From Glandiceps talaboti (taxonomy: Eukaryota > Hemichordata > Enteropneusta > Spengelidae), in the NCBI RefSeq assembly GCF_964340395.1, contig NC_135559.1:8053759-8102258 (forward strand): a stretch of 48,500 bases of DNA, written 5' to 3'. Below the pieces are notes generated by a model, which did not search any database, was not told the origin of the DNA, and saw only the letters and a program-made list of their open reading frames with translations. Below are positions 10,846-22,800 of the stretch, piece by piece. Numbering within the stretch: position 1 is the first letter of the stretch; every line of letters begins with the position of its first letter. The position numbers were made by a program, and so were the translations under genes.

Positions 10846-11040
10846 CTACATGAGTCTGAGCTTAGTGGAGTCTTCATGACGGATTCTTTGCATTAGCAGT
10901 TCAAGTGCAACTTTCCCGACTTGGTGAGCCAGCAAGTCGGGTGTCATAAAAATTGTTTGCATCTCATCTCTAAAGCTTATTTGCAATGTCACTGATAATG
11001 GGTCAGTAAAACTGATAACAACTGATATGACATTAGGGGC
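10846..11040 (-). promoter_or_regulatory. Candidate non-coding first exon / promoter-proximal segment, part of a repeated segment
   Basis: The minus strand shows a donor-like ACTCATGTAG then GTAAAT at 10846. Just upstream, the segment at 10891-11028 is clearly related to 28042-28172 on the plus strand in the tetraspanin intron. Both copies carry a short open frame starting MQT-(I/T)-FMTP. In this copy the frame runs from an upstream stop to a TAG that sits exactly at the putative donor. It could be a short upstream ORF in a 5' exon or simply a dispersed repeat. Confidence 0.35.
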
Positions 11041-12626
11041 TTCACACTTAGATATTACGCTAGACTGCTAGTTCGATGTCTAGACCAATAAGATCTCTCG
11101 ATTTGCGCCATCAATATACTGGTATTTGTACACCGGCGTGGGCGTTACTTGTCAAGCGACAGTGACTAATCGGGCGATCAGCCAATCAGGTGTCCTCAAA
11201 CTTCCCGCTTCAAAATCCAGTGAGCTGAGAATATGAGAAATACCATCCGGGTAATGAAAAGTCCATACCCAGAGTATATTAGACAGACATGGTAATGAAA
11301 AGTCAACATCCGGAGTATATTTGACTATGTGCGCAATATACTCCAACAGGAAGAAGTTTGTAATGCGAGTTTGTTATCAACCAGAAAGAGCTGTCAAAAT
11401 GAATGATCGATGGTGGCGAAAGCCCAACGAAATAAACGTCAATAGCTTGTGTGTCTGAACCTTTCAGTAGCTAAGCATGTCTTGTCGAAAGCGATGTTTC
11501 GCTCAGTTTACATTTATGAACATGGAGAGTGCGGAGAGTATCCAACTTCATTGATGTATGTAATTCTGACTCCAATGTCAAAAATATCCTCTGAGATAAT
11601 GCACAGTACAGCAGACACTGTATTTGAGAACTTGTAGTGTGAAGTGAGTGTCTAATTTTGTTTGTGTATGTGTATTAGCTAGAGTGTATAAATAGCCCGG
11701 AAGATATGCAGACATGCACGATGGCGCAGACACTGTTATTATTATTGTTGTGGTGGTATGATAGCAGTGTATGAGTTCAGTCGGAACGCTGGTTATCTCC
11801 GGAGTATATTGGATTTCGAAACTCAATACACAACAAAGGAAATTAGCCGGTGTACAAAACAGATACAATCCGACCAATATGCGCCTCGCTACCGCTCGAC
11901 GCATATTGGTCGGATTGTATCTGTTACATAATCCTGGTTTTAATAGTTGATAGCAAGCTATTACCTGGCTACTAATACTAATAGCTAATAGTGGCTAAAA
12001 ACTATTGGTGGGAAATGAAAACAGCCCGAATAGCCATTTCAAGCTATTGATATAACTAATGTAGCTATTAGCCACTTGGCTATTTAGAGGGCTACTGTGC
12101 AATCCAACAATATCGCACCTGACCAGTTTCGTGTGAGGCATGATAATGGCTTTGCGCTGTGGGATTTGTTATTTTTCACTTACCGACGATCGCGATAGCC
12201 TAGTGATCGATGTTCTTGCATAGACCATATCCTTCGTGTATGAAGTTGAACTTGATGTAGCACTGTAGGGTATATGGTTCTTGATATTGGGTTCTTTCAG
12301 ATCACGAGACCTTGCTAATAATTATTTATTGCAGTGTGTAGAGAGAGGTGTACCGTGTACATCGCATCGCACATTGACATTTCACCTTTTGCCAAATGAT
12401 TGCATGACGTACGTGAACCGACACGACTCGTCTGGGTCAAGTTTCTCAATCTTTGCAAGTGCGCCACCTAGAGCAAAACGAGAGAAAAATATAGAAAGCT
12501 AGACAACTTTAGAGGGAGCACTAATAAACTCAAGACGAGAGCTATTTTTATTCGGGTCTTGTTTGGCCATCTGGACGTCGACAAGTGCAAGTCGGGGATT
12601 TTTTTGGAAAGGAATAAGCAGACAAA
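11041..12626. other. Divergent intergenic region upstream of the tetraspanin
   Basis: It separates the minus-strand dioxygenase from the plus-strand tetraspanin. A duplicated motif (GTAATGAAAAGTC followed by AGAGTATATT or GGAGTATATT) lies at 11250-11325. A 26-bp perfect hairpin lies at 11858-11925. At 11935-12115 there is a stretch full of AATAGC/GCTATT in both orientations. The promoter of the tetraspanin should lie here, but no TATA box or initiator could be chosen with confidence. Confidence 0.45.
11858..11925. repeat. 26-bp perfect inverted repeat
   Basis: Left arm 11858-11883 and right arm 11900-11925 are exact reverse complements (arm core ACAATCCGACCAATATGCG), with a 16-bp loop. It is a hairpin or a small transposon remnant, about 0.7 kb upstream of the tetraspanin ATG. 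Confidence 0.85.
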
Positions 12627-12704
12627 ATGACCAAAAGACTCCAAACCACAGCAGCCATGGGCTGTCTGAAGATGTTATTGACGATCTTCAACTTCATATT
12701 TTGG
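12627..12704 (+). CDS. TSPAN6/7: Tetraspanin exon 1: N-terminus and first half of TM1
   Basis: It codes residues 1-26 (MTKRLQT... FIFW) and ends at a GTAAGT donor. The ATG context AAAATGA has A at -3. An in-frame ATG at 12657 sits in GCCATGG and could give a product starting MGCLK, which would alter lipidation. Conservation of RLQT with vertebrate TSPAN6 favours the upstream start. Confidence 0.9.
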
Positions 12705-13762
12705 GTAAGTAGAAATGAGAAAATGTAAAATGAATCGACAAAGTGTGGGGAGAGGCGGGTCTTCCTTTTTAGAAAATGAAATCCGTCTGTGATGGATGAC
12801 AGCGATTGAATGAGCTGACTTCGCGATGAGGCACTGAGAAGTAGCTGGGAAGCGACGACTTGAAGACAAAATCTGTCAGGAATGTCGGATTGTAGATTCA
12901 AACCCCATTTTCTCTTTGGAATTTCTAGCCGCGATTTAAAGAAAGGGAAAAACCCTTAGCAGCAACAATCGCGCAGCAATCACATCCTGTGTTCTGTGCT
13001 ACAAAACAATCATACATTTGTTTCAAGGCGAACATTGCCACGTCGCACCGTGCACCTTCTGTAACTTGAGCAGGCAGTGTGTACACTGAGTCGATTGTCG
13101 AAGTATGTCCATAATCAACAGGCGTCCTAATATATAAGCGAAAGTCAAATACTTTTTACCCTAAAAATGTTGATTACGTCATCATGCCGTGATGTCATTG
13201 TTGTGATTTTCAAGGTGTAATCACAACTGACCCTACGACTTAGAAATCAGGGCTTTCGTGAAGGGTCTGTGATGTAATCAGAGCTTATTGCTTGAATCAG
13301 TCAATGGAAATGAATACAGCTGAATAGTGATGTCATTTTGTTGGACTGCAGTAATGGCAGTGCCTTGAATTCATTTGTAAAGTTATAAACAACTTGTCTA
13401 TCCAGTATGAAATTTAGAATAGGCAAAATTAGCCCTAATAAAAAAAATGTGTGGTTCCGATTATGCTCAATTTTAGAATTATTTTATTTAAAAAAAATTT
13501 CTGTGTTAGTGTCTAGTTCAGGTTTTCCAAATGGTCTCTGTGTTGTTTATTTCTTCCTACCAGATCGGTAGTTACATCTACATGTAGATAGATACATGTA
13601 GACATATATGTAGATTGATAAATAGATAGATACATGTAGACAGACAGATATAGATAGATAGATGTAGATATATACATGTAGATAGGATAGACAGATAGTA
13701 ACAGACAGACAGAGGGATATATATACATGTATATATATAGATACAGACAGACAGATATACAG

Positions 13763-13813
<51 letters not shown>

Positions 13814-16800
13814 CAGATAGATATATTCCAGCAAAATATGTATTTGTAGATAGATATAAGAACAAAATATAAATTTTAATTTTTATCTCAAAAATGAAAT
13901 AAATATATCATAATGCCATTTTTAAAGTACAAAGACATTTACGTATACAATGTATGATTGGTGACACCTGGTACCGTAAATGACAGCATACATCATAGAA
14001 TCAAGGATATTCACCTAAATTCATTTAATATTGAAAGTAAATATTTAAACATGGCAGCCTTATCAATTATATCACACACAGTGTTAATGTCTAACAAGAA
14101 ACACTTAAATGATGGAGATATTTAAAAAATACAACACAGACAATATAACAAAGTCATTGCTGTCTCTACAACTTACAAGTAACCATCAAGTATAATTTGA
14201 GTTAATAGTTTTCTTACCTTCACCTTAGGATGTTGATTTTACTAAATTTTAGGACCGTATTATCTATAACTTTTGTATTTTTTATATGTACAGAGTGAGT
14301 ACAGGTAGCACATGTTTCCACTGTGTAAATATATCACTTGAAACATTCATGTTATGACTCAGAGTCATTCTGAAGAGGATAACTATAAAAATATAAACAG
14401 AAACTTAGTCAAGAGATTAGTCATTATCTAGTCGTTGACATTCAGATTATTTCCAACACCTAGTTGAATGCCATATTTCTAGCACAACTTTCTGTGCCGA
14501 ATTCAAGTTACGACTTTCACCAAAAGCTGGATTATTAGGGAATAGGGAACTTGCAAACCCGCCATGTTGAATGCTGCATCATGGGAAATGTGATAATAAC
14601 TACTAATCAATTAGTATTATAAACAATATTGTTACATTGTTTGTAACCACAAATAATCAATTCATAGTTACTCTGACCATTGCGGGAGGTTTATTTTATC
14701 GATAGCTCCAGATTAGGTACTATTGCAATAACCACAGATAATCCCATAGTCCTTTGCGTCTGAGCATGCTCAGTCTGGATTGCAAGTTCTCTATTGGAGC
14801 ATTAATATAAACATATGATGTCTATTGTCAATGTGATGTACTTGTATATCATGTAGGATCTATGTGAACATTCAGCCTGGGAGGAGGCGTTTGGTCATAA
14901 CCGTTATTTTTGCATATCGGGAGCGTGTTTTCTTCTCATTTTTTCGTGAAGGAAGTTGCCAATTACAAGTGTCTGTCAATGTGTGATGGATTACTACTGA
15001 CATGTACTGTTATTAACTTTATCAGTATGATTTCTGGCGAGATGATTTTTTTGTTAGAATAAGGTGTTCAGTTGGCATTTTGAAATAGAAGCTAATGACT
15101 AATCTCCAGGCTACATGTTCTGAAACAGAATATAAATTTATAATTATGTGACAAGACAGCTGGTCATTTTAAATGCTACAGTTGAATTCACCATGTTGTT
15201 TCCTGTCAAGGGAAGTGTACCTTAACCTTTCCAGCGTTTTATTTGCAAAAGCACAGGAATAGATTTATGACTCATTTTTTTTCAAGAAAATGAGAAATTG
15301 TGACTAATGCTCGAGTAAATTGTAATGACAGAAGGCGATATTTATGCTCACTGGAAGGACATCTTGGTAGTAATTTAGATGCAGTTAAAATGCAGAAAAC
15401 AACTCCTATCTTACTCAGAGCCATATGGCTGGCTTATCTCAGTGCTCGGTTAATGGAAATATTTCAGAAATAATGATCAGGATTTGAAGCATGTCTGTTC
15501 AGGTAGTGATTGAAAGTTAACTCAGACTAGACGAGTTGTACGCTATTTCTTCACTCTCCATTTATCCAAATTCTCTCTTCTTGTTACCAAGGTTTTGTAA
15601 TTGTGTAAATACTTGTACACTAATTAAAGTATGATTTGGAATCCCTGGTTATGATATGGAGAAGATAAAATAATATTTCATTAAATCCCTAGAAGGGTAA
15701 TTATAACGCCTGCTGTAAAAGAACACATAATAACAGTGATAAAAAATGAAGGTACAACTTACAGACTAAAAAGGAAAACATAAATAACCCAATAAATATT
15801 TACAGTCCTGTGGAAATATTGCACAAGACAGATAAAAACAAGAACCCTGGTTTATACTTTTCTAGCTCTAGATGAATACCTGGGAACTCAGATAGATTTT
15901 ACCATTTACTTACCACCCTTTGAACAAATACACTAGATGGATACTCAAAGTCAGTTTCTTGACTGAAAGGACAAGTCTTATATAACAAAGTGTTCTCTTT
16001 GTTACCTTTACCTATAGACCATACACTGTCTATACAGTACTCAGTGAGAGAGGAACTACTCCATTGTGTGTAGAATGCAAACTTACATAATAACTATTTG
16101 GTCTGTAAATTTGAATAAAGGCACTAGACCTTGGAAATTGTATTGTCTTTTATTTAAAAGAAACTTCTTGTACAGAACACCACTTCCTAATTATAGTTCA
16201 CAATCAGATAAAGTATAGATGTACGTAATATTAGTGATACATCCATGGATAAAGGGGCTGTGTATTATCGTAGTTTGATATCATATTTTAAATTATAGTA
16301 ATAGCCCATTAGGCCTAACCAAAAAATTGTGTGGTTCCGATTATGCTCAATTTTAGAATAGGTGGGATAGGTAGATTTTTTATTTTATTTTTTTATATAT
16401 TTTTTTCGTGTCTAGTTCGGGTAGTTCTGTTTTCCGTTGTTTTCCATATGGTCTCTGTGTTATTGCCAACATGGCTTAATATAGAGTACTGTGATGTTTA
16501 TATTGAAATCAAACCTGTCACTTGGTAATACCAGGAAAATTAAGCTGATTATCAGAGGGATGAATGGGCTAGCAATCTATTTTAAAGGCAATTACCAGTA
16601 CCACAACAACCAGCAAAGTTATTGATAGCATGCAGTTGTAATCAACTGATCATTTGAAGCAGAATAATGCCGTTATAACTTTAACGGTGTATCAATGTGT
16701 GTTAAATGGTGTATTCAAAGTCTATGATGTGAAATTCACTTTTCATTTAGGCTGCAATATTTACAGGCCCACATCAGATTAGGATTAGCACCTCGGTTTC

Positions 16801-19800
16801 AAAACCAGTTGTTTGACAGAGTTATAGAAAAAGCAGTCTTGCTGTTAGACCCCTCACTTGCTATTCTATTGCTGTGCTCCCAATATGTAGGGTAATATAG
16901 ATCAATGTTACACAGTGAGTTGCTGAGCTCCCAACACTTAGGGTAATAATGGATCAATGTTACACAGTGTGTCAATGTTACACAGCGAGTTGCTGAGCTC
17001 CTAACACTTAGGGTAATAATGGATCAATGTTACACAGTGAGTTGCTGAGCTCCCAACACATAGGGTAATAATTGATCAATGTTACACAGTGAGTTGCTGA
17101 GCTCCCAATACATAGGGTAATAATAGATCAATGTTACACAGTGAGTTGCTGAGCTCCCAACATGTAGGGTAATAATAGATCAATGTTACACAGTGAGTTG
17201 CTGAGCTCCCAACACTTAGGGTAATAATGGATCAATGTTACACAGTGAGTTGCTGAGCTCCTAACACATAGGGTAATAATAGATCAATGTTACACAGTGA
17301 GTTGCTGAGCTCCCAACACTTAGGGTAATATAGATATATGATGTATAATGTACATGTATATATAGATAGCTGACAGAACACTTATATTACCAGGGCAACC
17401 AGGACTACTCTCAAGGTCTCAATAAATTATATAATTTGTGTTCTCCGATGATTTCATAAAATAGAGGATGATCAGTATGAAATATATATATTTCCTCCAA
17501 AAATTCTGTATTATTATTTCTAAGCACAAAAAACCCAACATATTTTGAAGTGCATAAACCATTATTACCATGGAAACCATTCAAAGATTTACATGTATAG
17601 AGAGAATACAAGTAGAGTTGAAGAATTTGATTACATTTTTAAGTAAAATAGCTATCTGTACCATTATATTTAGGCGATTTAGGTGACATTTTGAAGTACA
17701 TAAAACCATAATTTCCATGGAAACCGTTGAGATTCACATGTATAGATATACTTCAGGTAGATATTAAGTTATTAATAATCACTGAAGATGCACTATTTCT
17801 GATCCAGATGTTCAATTTTTAAGTTGCCATGGCAACAGTCACATGATACACTTGCGTGCATATTTTTTTATGATCGTCTTAAATTATATATTCATGATAT
17901 GGTAGATTTTATTATGACATTCACTACAAATTATCGCTGTCTTCAAAATAAAATTTCCTTTTTCTACACTTGCATAACTGAAACAAATACAAACTTCCAA
18001 CAGCCCTGTCCGTCTCACATTTGAAATACACAAATTTAGATTTTGATTCAAATATAATTTATGTACAAAAATGATAATATCTCATGATAAATGATAATTT
18101 TCACCATTTTATCATAAATATAATATAACATGAACTTTTCAAGGCTTTTGAAAGGCTAATTCTGATTGGGTAGTAGCATGGCATCTGTTACCATAGTAAC
18201 ATGACATGGTTCATAATTACATTAGAAGTGATTTAATAACATGAAACAAAAACTTCATCTGGTTTAACATTTGCTTCTGATTGGATTTTAGTCATTGACC
18301 AAGATTTAAACCATAATTTCACCTATAGTAAAGCCAGCTGTAAATTGAAATGGGGACATGTTAGAACAGAGATTGTTATGTGAAGATTTGATATTGTGTA
18401 CTTCATGGCAGTCAAATCGACCCAGCTGTATAGTAAAATGAGGACTTGGTAGGAGATTATTATAGAAAGAGAGATTTTATCTTGTGAGCTTCGTGGTGGC
18501 AACATGTCCATTTGGTCTTCAGGGATTTCAGCAAGTATAAATCATTGTAGCATGATAGATCTGTGTCAGGGGTAATAATTATATATAATTTTGAAGGTGC
18601 TATAGAAAATTATACATTATTATCAACACAATGAAAAGTAATTTGCTTTTAATAATATTACATTGCGATGAAAATTCAATGATATGACATGAATGGTACA
18701 ATAATAGCCCATTGCTATATTTATAGTATTCTCTTTATTAAATTTTCGCTTTATATATTGATGGTTGGGATGAATTTACCACAATGAGTTTGATAAATTC
18801 ATCATTTGACTCTCATTTAGTCAGATATTTAAGGCAAAAAAAAATTGTTTCTGGTCAGGACAGTTTGTGTAAAGTGGTGTAATGATGCAAATTTTTTTTA
18901 ATTTTTTTTTTTTAAATTCTCAACCTGACACTCAGTCTACTATTTATGACAGTTACTGTTCTTTTTATTTAGTACTTTAGAGCAAGTGTGTATGTAGGGC
19001 AGATGTCATTTGCTTGTTCATGATTGGCTCTGTAGTTGACTTCACTTGAAGAAGGGAGGGTTATTTTTGTGGTTACCCATGGATCTGGAGACTGCATAGG
19101 CTGGACAAACATGAAAAAAAAGACCAATGCAAGAATATTTAAGTGATGCTTTCACTGACAAGAAACATTTGTTTTTTGCCTTGTTCCCCAATATTTTTCT
19201 TTGTTCAGCCAAGGAAAATATGAGTGGTCTAAGGAACTTTGTCACTACGAGTTGCTAGACGAGTAGTGACAAACCCTTAGGTCATGGGTATTTTTCAGCT
19301 GAATGAAGAAAAATATTGGAGAATAATATAATCCTACTTCCTCAAGGATAAATTATTTATGGCAAAATGGAAAAATAATGGCGATTTGGAATGTTTTGAC
19401 TCATATTGCATTTCGAGCATTGTAAAACCAGTGACGTAGACACGGGTTGTGATGTAGAACAACCAGGGTATACAATCCATATTTTCTGTACAAAGTGAAT
19501 ATCTTGGCTTGTGCATGGTATAACGTATATACAATTACCATTTAGATGACTCACATACAGAATGTTCAGAACATATGTACATGTATTTCCAATCTGGATT
19601 TATTTTAGCTGTATGCGTACTAAATTTTTTTTTTCTGCTGAATCTGAATTTGAAATATTTCTCACTAATTATATATGCATATTATGTAAAGTACCTTGTG
19701 TTCTAAACAAAGGATACAAGCCAAAAATTGTCCATCATAAAAAGCTATATAATTACTAATTAACATTGCTAACTTTAATATCAAAGCATAACAGACACAG

Positions 19801-22800
19801 GAGCCATGATCCCTTGTTAGCTGATAGAACATGACACCAATACTACTGTTAGCCGCTATGTTATATAAACTTCAATAGCTAGATATAAACAAACTGATAA
19901 AAGTGTCGCCTGAATCTACAATGTACATCCAGTCACCCCTTGTTGTATTTGTATCAGTTGTATTGTTTTGTCCTTGCCTGAAATCTATCCCTAGCTCACT
20001 TCATTCAAGCAAACACATTGGTGTTTTTTTTTACACAGGTTGTACAATCGTGTGAATGCCATAATAATACATGGTTTCAAAAAGCCACAAGCTAGCTAGC
20101 ATAGATAATTGAGAAATATATGGTTGTAAAAGTGAAAGTAATAAACCATGATCAGTGATGTGTAGGTTTGGAGTGGGTGGTAGTTAAACACATAGATGTA
20201 GGAAGTACCATCAAATTTATATACAGTGACAAGTAAAATGTACAGTTCACTGACTACAGTGTCGGTGAGAAGCCCATAGGCTTGGCTCTCTGGCTTGACA
20301 ATGTTGTTTGCCAGAGTCAATGAAACCAGTAAGTATATCAAGCCAGATAGCCAAATCTCTGGGCTAAGGCCTAACAAAACAAATTGTGTGGTTCCAATTA
20401 TGCTCAATTCTAGAATAAGTGGGGTAGATAGATTTTTTATTGTATTTTTTTTTATCATGTTTTTTCATGTGCGAGTGTCTAGTTCAAGTAGTTATATTTT
20501 CTGTTGTTTTCCATATGGTCTCTGTGTTATTGGTTTCTTCTCATCAGATGTACATGTACAGCAATTACAGGTTGGAAGAACAAGTTTATATTGTCTTTTT
20601 ACGTTGATGTCAGTTTCCATATCCATTATTTCTTGCGACACTTGTCACTTCATAATTTTTACAATTTTATTATTTTTTTGGTGTGAAAAACTAGGTAGCA
20701 GTTGGGTAACTGGAACCAAATAATTTTTTTTCTAGGCCTTAGCAATGAGAGTCAAGCTAAAAAAATATGTAAAAAGTGTGTCATTGTAGTACATGTAAAG
20801 TAACAAACCTTTTTACACATTTACCAATCGTTTGCAATTTATTAAGTTACAAAGACAGACTTGGTCTATGTTGTTTCACATTAATTTTTCTAGTAGGAAG
20901 CCATGATGAAATTGTTTTATAAATTAAAAATCCAAAATAAATACCAAATCCTCATCCATATGGCCTACTTTAATATGGTAAAGGTATGGCTGTATACAAG
21001 ATGGATGTCTTTGTCACTTTCACCTTGACATGTCAGTTTATCAAATTTCAACATCACGGAGACCACTGTGGATGATGTTGTTAAGGTGGCTCTTTTAATT
21101 TATATGTTTCTCGTGACCCAACCTATCCTATATGGCTTCAGTAATGAAACAAACACATAAACTAATGCCTTCTATGGACAGGTGAGAAAAAATTGTATAA
21201 ACAGCAATGCTGCAAGTGCAGATTGGGAAAATTATGATTTATATTGCTGAAATTTTGACGTTTAATAAAACTAACAGTTCATCAGTTTCATCTGACTAAT
21301 TTTCACTTGTACTGCATTGAGATACAAAGCATCATGTAAACATGAACTAAATACCTTTTTTTCCATTTTTGAACTTACTGATTAAACCATCATTTTTTGC
21401 TACGATGAGAAACAAAAAATTTAAAATAAAAATGTGTCATCGTCACTGTAAAATATTGTATCAGAACCATCACTAGCCATATTTACCATATGGTTTGAAA
21501 GCGGTGAAATACTATCAGAGGGGTTTAATATTTGCATATCAATGACCCAAGCGTTTTCAATGATAGTGTGATAAATTTAAGCCGTTATAATCCGACCTGG
21601 TTTCCATCTAACACCCAATTAAATTCTAAAATACAATATATTTATCACAGAACTGCTTAAAACTGGGATTAGGAAATAAACCATGAAAGCTTGCACCCAT
21701 CAGGTGACCTTGGTTGGAGTATTTTATGTACAGATGAAAGGTTAGCACAGATTATAGAAATTAAAATAATTATTTTGAATTTCAAATTTAAATCATATTC
21801 ATATAATATTAAGAATTTAATATTTTTATCATAACTTAACATACACAGTATCGTATTGCAAATGAAACATTGCATACTTCAAGTCAATTTATTTCCATTT
21901 TTTAAATTTAATTGATTAATTAATTAATTAATTTATTTATTTATTAGTATATGAGTTTATCATGGTTCCATTGTTTAGGTCTGTCTAGTCGGTGATAATT
22001 TCCAATATTTCTAGTATCAGATATTTTTTGCGTCACATGATATTTCTCAACTAAAATGACTCTGTCAGGTGATGTACGATAGTTTATCATATTTCTTGTA
22101 TTAGATATTTATTCATTCACATTCTATTTCTGAAATAAAATTGCTTCGTCAGGTGATTTTTCACACAATGTACGATAGTTCCAGTATTTCTTACATCCCA
22201 TAGTTATATTACAGTCACTGTACTTCTTAATACAATGGGTTGTCATTGTTCTATCCAAGCACACACACCCTGTGTACATGTACACATAGTTTGTGATAAT
22301 TTCCAATATTTCTTAGATGACATATTTATTGCACCACTGTTCACATATTAAATATTCCTCAAATTAACTGAGTTTGTCATGGATCTGTCTGTTTGGTTAG
22401 CGATAATTTCCAATATGTGGTGTTCTACAGTTTCTGTATGAAGTGTGACATTTCAATAGTGTTGAATTGTACCAAGGGAATACAGTGGACTATGTATATA
22501 TAGATGTGTATATTGATGTTACATTGACAAGATAATGACAAGATAGTGACAGGTGGAATCCTCTTAATCTATTATTCATGAGGATGTTTTCTGTTTTGTA
22601 TCAAAAGGAAGCAAATCAAAAGCATTGAATGAATAACAATATAGAGTTAAAATTCATTTTACATTTAGCAATCATGTGACAGTGTACATGTACATACATA
22701 CATACATACATACATACATACATACATACATACATACATACATACATACACACATACATACATACACACACATACATACATACATACATACATACACACA

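Noticed and set aside
10846-11090. Short peptide ending in KVALELLMQRI, reminiscent of the C-terminal end of LacI-type repressors
   Set aside because: The likeness is over a dozen residues only, in a repeated non-coding segment of an animal genome. Chance is the better explanation.
12548-12901. Minus-strand open frame of 117 codons over tetraspanin exon 1
   Set aside because: It is the antisense shadow of exon 1 and its flanks, with no recognisable motif.
13513-13865. Tyr-Leu-Ser open frames on the minus strand
   Set aside because: Generated by the GATA/GACA microsatellite.
16866-17334. Regular repeats that might suggest a CRISPR array
   Set aside because: The 52-bp units are contiguous with no unique spacers, and the host is an animal.
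20096-20723. Open frames of 120 and 142 codons, hydrophobic and Phe/Ser rich
   Set aside because: They overlap the MITE at 20367-20739; the same frame is broken in other copies, so it is not a conserved protein.
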